DNA of 17,242 bases from Acidobacteriaceae bacterium (GCA_027311125.1 DAICZO010000253.1:1-17242); one strand, 5' to 3'; counted from the first letter of the stretch, positions 7,529 to 15,963 are shown. Notes: generated from the letters alone by a model not told the origin. Program-made: numbers and translations.

Positions 7529-8632
7529 ATGACCTTGGTCCACAATAATGAGTCCGCCGCCTTGTCCAGTCTGCCGCCTCTCGACATCATCTTCGGGAAA
7601 ACAGCCGCAATGTTGGCCGTCCGAAATAAGCTCGAGCGAGTCGCCGAGACCGATGTCCCCGTCTTGATCCAGGGCGAGAGCGGCACCGGCAAAGAGATCG
7701 CCGTACGCCTCCTCCATGCGCTTTCCCTTCGCTCCCGAGGTTCGCTGGTCAAGGTCAGTTGTCCCGCTATTCCCAGCTCCCTCCTGGAAACAGAGCTCTT
7801 TGGCTACGAAAAAGGTGCCTTCACCGGCGCCATGACCACCAAACTAGGACGCGTCGAGCAAGCCCATCAGGGAACCCTCTTCCTCGATGAGGTCGGTAGC
7901 CTCGATATCGCCGTCCAATCCAAACTCCTTCAGGTCCTTCAGGATGGAACCTTCGTCCGTGTCGGAGGCCATGAACCCAGATCCATCGCCACCCGACTGG
8001 TCTCGGCCTCCAACGGAGACCTCCGCAGCCAGGTCGAAGAGGGAACCTTCCGCCTCGACTTCCTCTTCCGCATCAATGCCGTGACGATTAATCTTCCACC
8101 CCTCAGACAAAGAATTGCCGACCTCCCCGTTCTCATCGACTACTTCATCGAGCACTATGCAAAAACTTTCAACCATACCCCGGAACTCCTCTCCAAAAGC
8201 GCCGTGCGGCTCATGCAGTCCTACCATTGGCCAGGAAACATCCGGCAACTCGAAAATCTGATCCGCAGCTATGTCCTCATCGGAAGCGAAGAGGCCCTCG
8301 TCGCAGAGATGATGCCCGACGCAGCCCGCAGCAGTTCAGGCATCACCACCGAGATCGACCTCAACGAACCCGTATCGCTCAAGCGCATCACCAAGCAGGC
8401 CACGCAGGATCTCGAACGGCAGATCATCCTCAAGGTGCTTCAGGCAAACAGTTGGAACCGCCAGAAGACCGCAAAATGGCTCCAGATCAGCTACCGTTCG
8501 CTCCTCTATAAACTCAGCGAAGCCGGTATGCCAGAGGTCCCACCCCGTCCCATCCGCATCCCGCAAATTCTCAAGAAGACCGACGAGCGAACCCTGAAGC
8601 CGGCGCTCACCTCACGCACTCGCGTCTACTAA
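7529..8632 (+). CDS. Receiver-less sigma-54 enhancer-binding protein
   Basis: A 367-residue transcription activator consisting of an AAA+ domain (about 20-255) and a Fis-type helix-turn-helix (about 297-335), with no receiver, GAF or PAS domain in front. Essential motifs are intact: Walker A GESGTGKE at 49-56, GAFTGA at 96-101, Walker B FLDE with D120/E121, and R175/R181 in FRLDFLFR. PspF-type proteins with this layout are active unless restrained by a partner protein; no obvious partner is adjacent. The DNA-binding helix SYRSLLYKL closely matches SYKALLYKI of the divergent activator, so the two may recognise related sites. A tail of ~35 basic, proline-containing residues follows the HTH. The ATG at 7529 has AGGA four bases upstream and a sigma-54 promoter in front. 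Confidence 0.92.
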   Translation: MTLVHNNESAALSSLPPLDIIFGKTAAMLAVRNKLERVAETDVPVLIQGESGTGKEIAVRLLHALSLRSRGSLVKVSCPAIPSSLLETELFGYEKGAFTGAMTTKLGRVEQAHQGTLFLDEVGSLDIAVQSKLLQVLQDGTFVRVGGHEPRSIATRLVSASNGDLRSQVEEGTFRLDFLFRINAVTINLPPLRQRIADLPVLIDYFIEHYAKTFNHTPELLSKSAVRLMQSYHWPGNIRQLENLIRSYVLIGSEEALVAEMMPDAARSSSGITTEIDLNEPVSLKRITKQATQDLERQIILKVLQANSWNRQKTAKWLQISYRSLLYKLSEAGMPEVPPRPIRIPQILKKTDERTLKPALTSRTRVY

Positions 8633-8684
8633 GTCAACGAACAAGATAAGCCGACTGGCGCCCACAAACCGCAAACCCTCAACT

Positions 8685-8717
8685 TCTGGAATGTGCAGCA
8701 GATCAGCACATTCCAGA
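8685..8717. terminator. Hairpin between convergent genes, 12-bp perfect stem
   Basis: TCTGGAATGTGC at 8685-8696 pairs perfectly with 8706-8717 around a 9-base loop. It lies in the 121-bp gap between the convergent receiver-less activator and the last gene of the leftward polysaccharide operon, where a bidirectional terminator would serve both. There is no U tract on either side, so it may act as an mRNA 3'-end stabilising structure or a weak or Rho-assisted terminator. Confidence 0.6.
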
Positions 8718-8753
8718 CGCAATCGGATAATGGCCGCCCCCGCAGCCTTACCC

Positions 8754-10130
8754 CTACTGCGCTCCCTGGCGGCGCAGAATCGTCTTCACCGTCTCAAACA
8801 TGATCAGCAGATCCAGTCCCAGTGACATGTGTTTGATGTAGTACAGGTCAAACTCCAGCTTCTCCCGTGCCTCCGCCATCGTTGCGCCATATCCAAACCG
8901 GACCTGCGCCCAGCCGGTCAGGCCTGGGCGGATCATGTGTCGCAGCTCAAAGTACGGAATCTTCTCCACCAGCATCGGCACGAACTCCGGCCGCTCCGGA
9001 CGCGGCCCGACAAATCCCATATCGCCACGAAGCACGTTCCATAGCTGAGGTACCTCATCCAGCCGGGTCTTGCGCATGAACATTCCAACCTTGGTCACCC
9101 GTGGGTCGTTCTTCGTCGCCCACTTCGCCCCGGCGGCCTCGGCATCCGTCCGCATCGTTCGAAACTTGAATACGGTGAAGTTCTGTCCCGCCAGTCCTAC
9201 CCGTGTCTGCCGAAAGAAGATCGGTCCGGACGAAGACAGTCGAACCAGCAGCACCACAAACGGAAAGAACGGCAAAAACAGCAGCAGCCCAAACGCCGCA
9301 GTCAGCGTGGAAACCAGTCGCCGAGCAATCTGCTGCGAAGGCTTCACCCGGAAGCCTTCGCTATAGATAAAGCTGCTCGGCCGCAGACTGTCCAGATGTA
9401 GTTTGCCGGTCAGGCGTTCCAGCAGCGTCCCCGCCTCTTCAACCACAATTCCGTTGAACCGGCACTTCAGCAACTCCCGCACCGGCAACTCACCTCGGCG
9501 ATCTTCCAGCGCCACAATCACCCGCTCCACCGGCGGATGAGGTCCCAGAAAACCTGCCAGCGCCGTCGCATATAACGCTCGCCGTTCCGTCGTCTCGGAC
9601 GCCGCCTCATCCCAGCCCACCACTTCCATACCCGCATCCTTGCGGTCACGCAGTACCTCAACCACCGTCCTGGCCCGTTCCCCGCCGCCGAGAACATACA
9701 CCCGCTCCCGGAACATCTTCTGCCCGATGATCCACCCGTACGCACTACGCCACGCCACCATGGCCACAGTCAAAAAGATCAGTCCCACCAGAAGTACGTT
9801 GTGGGCAATGTCCGCCGCCGGGTAGAAGTAGATGATCGCCGACAGCAAAAACGACAGAAATCCCAACACCAGCAGCAATCGGAAGTAGATCTCCCAGCGC
9901 GCCGAGATCCGCTGCGGCTCATACAGATCGAAGTAGTACGAGCACAGCAGCGTCAGCACCGTCAGCGCCAGAATCTTCAGCGCACCATACTCGTAGTTCA
10001 GCACCAGGTACGTGTCAGGCCCTTCGATCAGCAGGGTCGCCAGCAGAAAACTTCCGCTGACAATCAAAGCTTCACAGATAAGCAAAACAATGGAACGTGT
10101 TGGGTAATACACGTTGAACAGCCGTATCAT
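8754..10130 (-). CDS. XrtA-associated polyprenyl-phosphate sugar-phosphate transferase
   Basis: Probably initiates repeat-unit assembly by transferring a sugar-1-phosphate from a UDP-sugar to undecaprenyl phosphate at the inner membrane. The first residues (MIRLFNVYYPTRSIVLL) and length of 458 match the EpsB-like family tied to exosortase loci (TIGR03013 type, from memory). Four N-terminal membrane helices fall within about 13-130. A nucleotide-binding-like CoA/Rossmann section follows (VYVLGGGERARTVVEVL, 144-160). A fifth hydrophobic segment at about 275-297 leads into the catalytic domain: SSGPIFFRQTRVG, FKFRTMRTDAE, the acidic active-site RLDEVPQLWNVLRGDM (D358, E359), GPRPERPEF and PGLTGWAQV. 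It is the last gene of the leftward operon, starting 23 bp after the kinase stop, with GGAG about 11 bases before its ATG. Confidence 0.93.
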   Translation of the reverse strand: MIRLFNVYYPTRSIVLLICEALIVSGSFLLATLLIEGPDTYLVLNYEYGALKILALTVLTLLCSYYFDLYEPQRISARWEIYFRLLLVLGFLSFLLSAIIYFYPAADIAHNVLLVGLIFLTVAMVAWRSAYGWIIGQKMFRERVYVLGGGERARTVVEVLRDRKDAGMEVVGWDEAASETTERRALYATALAGFLGPHPPVERVIVALEDRRGELPVRELLKCRFNGIVVEEAGTLLERLTGKLHLDSLRPSSFIYSEGFRVKPSQQIARRLVSTLTAAFGLLLFLPFFPFVVLLVRLSSSGPIFFRQTRVGLAGQNFTVFKFRTMRTDAEAAGAKWATKNDPRVTKVGMFMRKTRLDEVPQLWNVLRGDMGFVGPRPERPEFVPMLVEKIPYFELRHMIRPGLTGWAQVRFGYGATMAEAREKLEFDLYYIKHMSLGLDLLIMFETVKTILRRQGAQ

Positions 10131-10153
10131 CGTGTCAATCGCTCCGCGAGCAG

Positions 10154-11116
10154 TTACTCAGTCTCTGCGTCGTATCCGTAGTAGCTTCCAACTTGGGGCG
10201 GGTTTGCGACTGCATTCAGTACAAACCCAAGTATGTTCGACGCCTTCAACTCACTCTGCGCCCGTTGCGCCACGGGATACTTCGTCACACCGGAACGAGC
10301 CACCAGCAGAACTCCATCACAAGCCCGAGCCAGATTCACAGCATCCGACACCGGTAGCACTGGAGAAGAGTCAACCACAATCCAGTCAAAATAAGGTGAA
10401 ACCGCTCGAATGAGCTCTGCAAAGCGCGGATTGCCCGAGAGATCGGCAGCCTTATCGCCGCCGTTCCCTCCCGGAATAAACGTCAGGTTCGCCAGATTCG
10501 CGACCGCTCCCTTGGCTCCTTCCGAGCTCTCCGCCATCCGCTGCATCACCTCAAACATCGTTGCCTTGCCCGCAAGATAATCGGCTAACCCCGGATGTGC
10601 CTCGGTCCCCAGCATCTGGTGCAGCGTATAACGCCGCATATCGCCGTCAATCAACAACACCTTGCTGCTCTTGTGCCGCGACAGGCTGATCGCCAGATTC
10701 ATCGCCACAAAGCTCTTACCTTCCTGTGGCAATCCGCTGCTGATCAGGATCGACTTCAACGGCTTAATATCGCGCAGTTCATAGATGCGTGATCGCAGGC
10801 TGCGAAACTGCTCAACCCCTGGGCCACGTTCCTGCAAGGCTGGCAGGCGATCGATGGCTGGCGTCCACGCACACCGCGCGACGTTCGAAAGACTCAGCCC
10901 GGAGCGCACGATCTCAGGCTCATAGGGCTCAACAACCCGCTCAACAACCCGCTCAACAACCGCAACCGGCGCCGCAGGCTCCTCGATCTCCGCCACCGCG
11001 GTCTGCATCATCGCAGCGCGGACCGGCTCAGGCTCCGGCAAAACTTGCTCCAGCTCATTCCGATCCAGTTTGCGGTCGGACTCTGCTTTTTGTAGTGCTT
11101 CGTATATCCGGCTCAT
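10154..11116 (-). CDS. CpsD/CapB-type protein tyrosine autokinase of the exosortase EPS locus
   Basis: A cytosolic bacterial tyrosine kinase that works with the separate Wzz-type membrane protein to set chain length. It has the P-loop SSGLPQEGKS (K134), the Walker A' LLIDGDMRR (D157, D159) and Walker B WIVVDSSPVLP (D249), plus an MSRIYEALQKAESDR N-terminus typical of the XrtA-associated family (TIGR03018 type, from memory). The autophosphorylation tail is short: Y312, Y313 and Y315 in SYYGYD. Residues ~22-65 form an acidic, low-complexity linker with three VVER units encoded by a 12-bp tandem repeat. Its ATG overlaps the TGA of the upstream ATPase gene (ATGA), so the two are translationally coupled. 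Activation presumably requires the cytoplasmic end of the Wzz protein two genes upstream. Confidence 0.93.
   Translation of the reverse strand: MSRIYEALQKAESDRKLDRNELEQVLPEPEPVRAAMMQTAVAEIEEPAAPVAVVERVVERVVEPYEPEIVRSGLSLSNVARCAWTPAIDRLPALQERGPGVEQFRSLRSRIYELRDIKPLKSILISSGLPQEGKSFVAMNLAISLSRHKSSKVLLIDGDMRRYTLHQMLGTEAHPGLADYLAGKATMFEVMQRMAESSEGAKGAVANLANLTFIPGGNGGDKAADLSGNPRFAELIRAVSPYFDWIVVDSSPVLPVSDAVNLARACDGVLLVARSGVTKYPVAQRAQSELKASNILGFVLNAVANPPQVGSYYGYDAETE
10927..10961. repeat. 12-bp tandem repeat, about 2.9 copies, inside the kinase gene
   Basis: GCTCAACAACCC is repeated exactly at 10927 and 10939 and again, for 11 bases, at 10951. Read on the coding strand it gives VVER-VVER-VVE in the linker before the kinase domain. 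Because 12 is a multiple of three, copy-number change would lengthen or shorten the linker without breaking the frame. Confidence 0.9.
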
Positions 11117-12045
11117 CGTTCCTGCCTTCTGTTCGGATCCCCGCTGAACGCGGTCATCATATTCGACGAATCAGGGGTTGTATCTCCCCATCCCTGGCCT
11201 AACCCGCCCATCGCTGCGGTCGAAATCAGGAACGGCTGTGTCTCCAACTCCAACTCAGCCGCCACTCCCTCGACCATCGCAGTGGTCACCTGTTTCACTT
11301 GCTCTACATACGCAACAATCAGCGCATGTTCGCACAACAAATTGATAATGCGTGGAATCCCTCGGCTGTAACGGTGGATCAAGTCCAGCGTCTCCGCAGG
11401 AAAAATCACCCACTTCGCTGCCGCAATCCGCAACCGCTCCGCCACATACGCATGGGTCTGCGCTTCCGTCAGCGACTGCGTCCTGCACCACAAGGACACG
11501 CGTTGCCGCAACTGCCGCACGCTCGGATGTCGCAGCTTCTCTTCCAACTCCGGCTGCCCCGAAAGTACAATCTGCAGCAGCTTCTCCGACGACGTCTCCA
11601 GATTCGTCAGCAACCGAATCTCTTCCAGCAGGTCCCACGAAAGGTTCTGCGCCTCATCCACCACCACCACGCAGGTCTCCTGCATCCGGTACCGCTCAAT
11701 CAGCCACCGGTTCAACTGCAGCAGCATGCCAGACTTCGTCCGCGCCGCTGGCACGATGCCAAAGTCCGTCAGTACGAACTCCAGAAAATCCAGCACATCC
11801 AGACGTGGATTGAACACAAACGCAGTCGACACCCGCCGTCCATGGAACGAGCTCAACGCCCGCCGCAACAGCGTCGTCTTACCCGTACCCACCTCGCCCG
11901 TCAGAACCGTAAAGCCCTTCCGCGCCGAGATGCCATACTCCAGACACGCCAAAGCCTCTCGCGTATGCGGCATCATATACAGAAACCGCGGGTCCGGACT
12001 CGTTCCAAAGGGACTGCTCTCCAGCTTGAAAAAATCTTTATACAT
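11113..12045 (-). CDS. XrtA-associated ExeA-like AAA ATPase
   Basis: A 310-residue ATPase of the ExeA/GspA AAA type found in exosortase polysaccharide loci (TIGR03015 type, from memory); its exact role in export is not established. The typical N-terminus MYKDFFKLESSPFGTSPDPRF is followed by Walker A GEVGTGKT (50-57), Walker B VVVVDEAQN (D130, E131) and sensor-like LSGQPELEEKLR. The final ~40 residues are Gly/Asn/Ser-rich and look disordered; no peptidoglycan-binding domain or membrane segment is fused, so it is probably cytosolic. It begins two bases after the stop of the Wzz gene and overlaps the kinase gene by four bases, which places it firmly in the operon. It could energise or regulate the kinase/Wzz assembly. 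Confidence 0.92.
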   Translation of the reverse strand: MYKDFFKLESSPFGTSPDPRFLYMMPHTREALACLEYGISARKGFTVLTGEVGTGKTTLLRRALSSFHGRRVSTAFVFNPRLDVLDFLEFVLTDFGIVPAARTKSGMLLQLNRWLIERYRMQETCVVVVDEAQNLSWDLLEEIRLLTNLETSSEKLLQIVLSGQPELEEKLRHPSVRQLRQRVSLWCRTQSLTEAQTHAYVAERLRIAAAKWVIFPAETLDLIHRYSRGIPRIINLLCEHALIVAYVEQVKQVTTAMVEGVAAELELETQPFLISTAAMGGLGQGWGDTTPDSSNMMTAFSGDPNRRQER

Positions 12046-12047
12046 GG

Positions 12048-13586
12048 TTATGCACCCGTATTCATCAACGGCTTGCTGGCCGGGGTTGACTGCTCATGCC
12101 CGCGTCGAAATCGAAACCGGCGCTTGGGCTCCACCTCTTCGCTCGCGCCGTTCAACGAGAGCATCGCCAGCGTCGGCAGCTTCGTAAACGCCCAGATATC
12201 TCGCTCGCTCCGTACCGCCGTGTCGCGATACTCAATCCACGCAACGATCAGCAATCCCAGCATCGCGCCCGCACCCATACCCGCCATCAAAAATACTCCG
12301 CGCTTCGGGAACGTAGGTGCATCCGGCAGATTCGGTTCGTCCATTACCTTGAACTGCTCACCCTGCTGCCGGCGCTCCAGGTCGGTCGCCATCTTCGATT
12401 GATTCATCTTCGCCAGCAAATCCGTGTAGAACCCCTGCGCCGTCTGGTAGTCCCGCGTCAGCTTCTTGAACTCTTCCTGCACCATCGGGCTCGAAGCAAC
12501 TCGATCCTGATACTGGCGCAACTGATTCTGAATCGTCGCCTGATCATGCCGCTTCTGCGTAATGGCCTGGTCCAGCCCGCGCAACTGGGCACGCAGTTGC
12601 TGGATCGATGCTGGCTCCGGCCCTTTGATCGCCGGTGCCGCCGCAACCGGTGCTGGGGTCGAAGCAGGCGCCTTAGCCATCTGGTCCTGCAACTCCTTGA
12701 TCTTCCGGCGAACCGTGACCACATCAGGATAGTCACTCGTATAACGCGCCGTCAGATCCGCCTCCTGCGCCATCAACTGCTGCAACTCCGCATTCTGCAC
12801 CTGCGGCAAAGCCTTCTGCTGCTCCGGCACTTGAACCTCGCGAATCTGCTGTGCCAGCAAGGCCTCCCCGTACGTCTTGTCCTGCTCCATCCGCGTCAGC
12901 GCCTGGGTCGCCGCATCCAACTGGGTGTTCAAACTGGTCAGCATCCCCATGTTGGTATTCTCTTCACCCGGAAGCTTGCCAACATAGGTCCGTTGAAACT
13001 CCGCCAGCTTCGCATCCTGTTCATCCAGATTCCGCTTGGCATCGTCCAACTGACCCTTCAGAAAGTCTGTCGTCCCCACTGCCGACGCTTCACGGTCATG
13101 CAGGTTCTCCGAGACAAACAGGGAAGTGATCTCACCGCACACCTGCTGCGCCGTATGCGCATCCCCAGCCTTGAACGAGATAAAAAATCCCGGCAATCCG
13201 CCAAAACGCGCAATCTGCGACTCAATCGGCTTGATCACAATGTCCTTCCGCACCAGGTCAATGCGGCCGTCCATCCCCATACCTTTGCCGCCATACAGGT
13301 TGAACCGCTCAATGATCGGCTGCAGGCGCGAACGGCTTAGGATCTGCTCCTGCATCGATGCCAGGCGTGCATTCAGATCCTCACTCACCACCGGCTTCAC
13401 GTAGTTGTCAGGCACCTTCTGCTGTTCGATCAGCACCAGCGTCTGCGACACATACTCCGGCGGAACGAAGTAGGTAAGCCCAAATCCGATCACGGCCAGC
13501 ACCACTGCCGGCACCACCACAATCCAGCCGCGCTTTTTCAAAATCGTTACGTAATCTTCCAGTGAAAGAGTCCGATGACCTAACAT
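12048..13586 (-). CDS. Wzz-type polysaccharide chain-length determinant (XrtA-associated)
   Basis: An inner-membrane polysaccharide co-polymerase of 512 residues that sets polymer length. Membrane helix 1 covers about 21-40, just after the Wzz-type opening LSLEDYVTILKKRGW, and helix 2 covers about 430-450 (GVFLMAGMGAGAMLGLLIVA). The long periplasmic stretch between them is largely coiled coil (about 175-290 and 335-410), interrupted by an Ala/Pro-rich linker. The short cytoplasmic tail after helix 2 carries the basic patch KRRFRFRRG and has no kinase fused, so the separate CpsD-type protein is its likely partner. Its start is well marked: the stop of the barrel gene is inside TAAGGAG, which serves as ribosome binding site five bases before the ATG. 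Confidence 0.94.
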   Translation of the reverse strand: MLGHRTLSLEDYVTILKKRGWIVVVPAVVLAVIGFGLTYFVPPEYVSQTLVLIEQQKVPDNYVKPVVSEDLNARLASMQEQILSRSRLQPIIERFNLYGGKGMGMDGRIDLVRKDIVIKPIESQIARFGGLPGFFISFKAGDAHTAQQVCGEITSLFVSENLHDREASAVGTTDFLKGQLDDAKRNLDEQDAKLAEFQRTYVGKLPGEENTNMGMLTSLNTQLDAATQALTRMEQDKTYGEALLAQQIREVQVPEQQKALPQVQNAELQQLMAQEADLTARYTSDYPDVVTVRRKIKELQDQMAKAPASTPAPVAAAPAIKGPEPASIQQLRAQLRGLDQAITQKRHDQATIQNQLRQYQDRVASSPMVQEEFKKLTRDYQTAQGFYTDLLAKMNQSKMATDLERRQQGEQFKVMDEPNLPDAPTFPKRGVFLMAGMGAGAMLGLLIVAWIEYRDTAVRSERDIWAFTKLPTLAMLSLNGASEEVEPKRRFRFRRGHEQSTPASKPLMNTGA

Positions 13587-13595
13587 AACTGCTCC

Positions 13596-14939
13596 TTAAA
13601 ATTGACCCAGTCGTACCATCCGAGGCGCATACGTAATGCCAAAGGAGAAGATGTGGGAGATGCCGCTGAAGGCGTTCTGTGACGCGAGTGCACTACTCAA
13701 CGACTGATCTAACGCCGTGTAACTTGCAAAAGCCGAAAAGGAATTACTGATCCGTCGTGAAGCCTGCACTCCCCCGACAAAGGTCGTGGTCGTACCAGGG
13801 ATGCCTAGCCCGGTCGTGCGCACGTAGGCCCCCGTCAGTCCGGTAGACCAGTTCCGCCCGTACGTCCGCTGCAGGCCCACGGACACGGTGTCCATATTCG
13901 CGCCAATCTGCAGCCCCGATCCACCCGTCACGCCCCGCACATATCCAATCGATGCAGTCGTGTACTTGTGGACGTACGACAGCGAAGCATTCGCCGCAAA
14001 ATTCGTACTCGCCGGTATTGGAATCGTAGTAATCGTCGTCGTCACCCTTGGCTGGCTGAAGATCGCAAAGTTATTCGCCAGCGGCACCTCTTGAAAGCCG
14101 CTGATCAACTGCGGTCCGGCCGACAGCGACAGGTTTACCGCCTTCGACAACTGCCGCGTGTATCCAACATTGATGCCTCGTGTGTTGAACGACGAAGTGT
14201 TACCACCAAACGTAAAACTCGAGTACACCGCAGTCAGGCTGGCGCTGCTTCGCCGGTCTATCTGATGGTTCAATCCAACCTGTCCGCTGATCTGTGTCCC
14301 ATCCAGTGCATTGTTGTCGATAAACCGCAGAATCCCGTAGCTCCCCGTGCCGCTGATCGACGTTCGACCACTCAGTTGGCGCTCGATATTTCCACTCGTC
14401 GTGTTCATCACTTGTCGCGCATAGTTCGTCAATACCGACTGCGACGGAGCAAATGGATTCGGGGCGGGTTGCAGCCCAATGCTGCCTACACCCGCCACGC
14501 CCAACAGGCCCGTCGTAGGGGACTGCGGCAGGTACGAGACCGAGTCCGATACTCCCGCTGCCCAGCGATGTCCCACAAAACCTTGCGTCACCGTCAAGCT
14601 CTGGAACGTCCCCGCCCCTTGCCCAGGATAGGTCGAGTACAAAAAACCGCCACCATACAGAATGCTGAACGGACGCACTTCGCTCGGGGAGAGATACTCC
14701 ACCGTACCCGACAAAGTAGCGTAGTCCGACGTCCCCCCATTGCCGCCATACCCCAACTGCACCGAGTCCGCGGCACTTAACGAATACTGGAAGTTCCCAT
14801 CGATCGCGGGTAGTGCCGGTCCCGGGTTGTAGCGCGGACCGCTCACCGTAGCCGCAGGCACAGCCTGTCCGCACGCCACGCCGACCATCCCCAGCGTCAT
14901 CGCTATCGCACCTATCGACCTATGTATCGGCTTCATCAT
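13596..14939 (-). CDS. Outer-membrane beta-barrel of the polysaccharide export locus
   Basis: A 447-residue protein with a Sec signal peptide (about 1-26, cleavage near CGQA|VPA) followed by many alternating amphipathic Ser/Thr/Gly/Tyr-rich strands, and a C-terminal Phe (RLGQF) as in BAM-assembled barrels. It fits the outer-membrane beta-barrel proteins of PEP-CTERM/exosortase loci (TIGR03016 or related). Sequence detail is too variable to say more. Its ATG overlaps the stop of the OPX lipoprotein gene (ATGA). Because that OPX protein lacks an outer-membrane helix region, this barrel is the natural candidate for the actual polymer pore, as proposed for Myxococcus EPS porins. An alternative is a generic surface-anchoring barrel. 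There is no PEP-CTERM tail. Confidence 0.85.
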   Translation of the reverse strand: MMKPIHRSIGAIAMTLGMVGVACGQAVPAATVSGPRYNPGPALPAIDGNFQYSLSAADSVQLGYGGNGGTSDYATLSGTVEYLSPSEVRPFSILYGGGFLYSTYPGQGAGTFQSLTVTQGFVGHRWAAGVSDSVSYLPQSPTTGLLGVAGVGSIGLQPAPNPFAPSQSVLTNYARQVMNTTSGNIERQLSGRTSISGTGSYGILRFIDNNALDGTQISGQVGLNHQIDRRSSASLTAVYSSFTFGGNTSSFNTRGINVGYTRQLSKAVNLSLSAGPQLISGFQEVPLANNFAIFSQPRVTTTITTIPIPASTNFAANASLSYVHKYTTASIGYVRGVTGGSGLQIGANMDTVSVGLQRTYGRNWSTGLTGAYVRTTGLGIPGTTTTFVGGVQASRRISNSFSAFASYTALDQSLSSALASQNAFSGISHIFSFGITYAPRMVRLGQF

Positions 14940-15598
14940 GGAACCACAATCGTGTCGCCGGGCTGCAGCGAAATAATCTGTTTGTTGTCACCCTTCAACG
15001 CTTGCTTATAGTTGAATGGTATCTTCTGTTGCTTGCCCTGTACGCCCCGCAAAATATAGATATGCTTCGAGTTCGCAAAGTTGGATAGTCCGCCGGCAGC
15101 AGCGATCGCCTGCAACGGAGTCATCCCCGGCGTCAGCATCACCGGCCCAACATGCCCTACCTCGCCAACCAGAAAGATCCGCTGGCTGTTCACCGCAGTC
15201 ACTACGACTGACACGCTCGGGTCCTGGATGTACTTCTTCAGCCGTTCCGCAATCGCTGCACCCAACTGCATCGGCGTCATCCCGGCAGCAGGGATATCAC
15301 CAGCCAGCACCAGCGAGATCATCCCATCCGGACGCACCGGAAACGTCCCGGAGAGCGTCGGCTCCCGCCAGACCGTCACCTGCAAAGAGTCATCCGCACC
15401 AATCACATACCGTGAACTGTCCACCGTCGGAGATCCCGCAGGTGGCACGCCAGCCGCTTGGGTCCCAGCCGCCACAGCACCAGCAGCCGCCGTCGCCGCG
15501 GCTGGATTCGCCGTGGTCGTCGCCTTTGGCTCCTGCGCCAGCCCGGTCATACATGCAGCCAACACCAGCGGAGTCGCCGCTAAACTGAACCGTTTCAT
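14936..15598 (-). CDS. Short OPX (Wza-like) polysaccharide export lipoprotein
   Basis: The periplasmic/outer-membrane export component. From the ATG at 15598 it has a lipoprotein signal: MKRFSLAATPLVLAAC, with the LAAC lipobox and lipidated Cys16. Then come an Ala-rich linker (23-60), a polysaccharide-export domain (about 62-137, YVIGADDSLQVTVWREP to DPSVSVVV) and one SLBB domain (about 140-220, IFLVGEVGHVGPV). At 220 residues it stops right after SLBB, so the C-terminal amphipathic helix that forms the Wza pore is missing. In-frame ATGs at 15604, 15616 and 15622 exist, but GGAG eight bases upstream favours 15598. It is the first gene of the leftward operon and overlaps the barrel gene by four bases. 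Confidence 0.92.
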   Translation of the reverse strand: MKRFSLAATPLVLAACMTGLAQEPKATTTANPAAATAAAGAVAAGTQAAGVPPAGSPTVDSSRYVIGADDSLQVTVWREPTLSGTFPVRPDGMISLVLAGDIPAAGMTPMQLGAAIAERLKKYIQDPSVSVVVTAVNSQRIFLVGEVGHVGPVMLTPGMTPLQAIAAAGGLSNFANSKHIYILRGVQGKQQKIPFNYKQALKGDNKQIISLQPGDTIVVP

Positions 15599-15767
15599 CA
15601 ACATAACTCCATCCATTCTCATGCCTCAGCACCTCTTGCCTACACCTAAGCTCGAATGCAGCGGTATCGCGGTAACTCCCGAAACCACTTCCTCTGCTTC
15701 AGTGCTTCGACTCGACAGCTTCCCAACAGGTAATTCTCCCCTGCCTTTGGCTGCCTTAGTCATCGGA

Positions 15768-15783
15768 TGCACCATCCTTGCCC
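15768..15783 (-). promoter_or_regulatory. Candidate sigma-54 promoter of the leftward export operon
   Basis: Read on the minus strand, GGGCAAG-GATG-GTGCA matches the -24/-12 pattern with GG and GC ten bases apart. Both GGCA and TGCA cores are kept, and the GTGCA -12 box is the same as at the receiver-less activator. Transcription would start near 15757, giving a leader of about 160 bases before the OPX gene. GG-N10-GC alone occurs by chance every few hundred bases, so the extended match is what supports it. Confidence 0.5.
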
Positions 15784-15833
15784 AAAAAGCGTCCGCAAAA
15801 AATATTTACCGTATCAATGCAACAGATTGCCAA

Positions 15834-15849
15834 AGGTATCCGTTTTGCT
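15834..15849 (+). promoter_or_regulatory. Weaker sigma-54-like element upstream of xrtA
   Basis: AGGTATC-CGTT-TTGCT has a perfect TTGCT -12 box at correct spacing, but its -24 box keeps only GG and A. A start near 15860 would leave a ~190-base leader that retains the ribosome binding site before the GTG at 16052. It competes with the better-matching element at 16023. Confidence 0.3.
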
Positions 15850-15963
15850 ACTCATCGGTTCGCGTTACTCCTTGTCCAGAGTTACGATGGCAGACAAGTA
15901 CTCTGTACCATGTGAAGATTAGCAGTCTGAAGTGAATTCTTTTTCCTTTTTTGTCGATTCGCA

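Noticed and set aside
15621..15935. Possible small + strand gene in the divergent region
   Set aside because: No ribosome binding site, odd composition, and it overlaps the start of the OPX gene and promoter-like elements.
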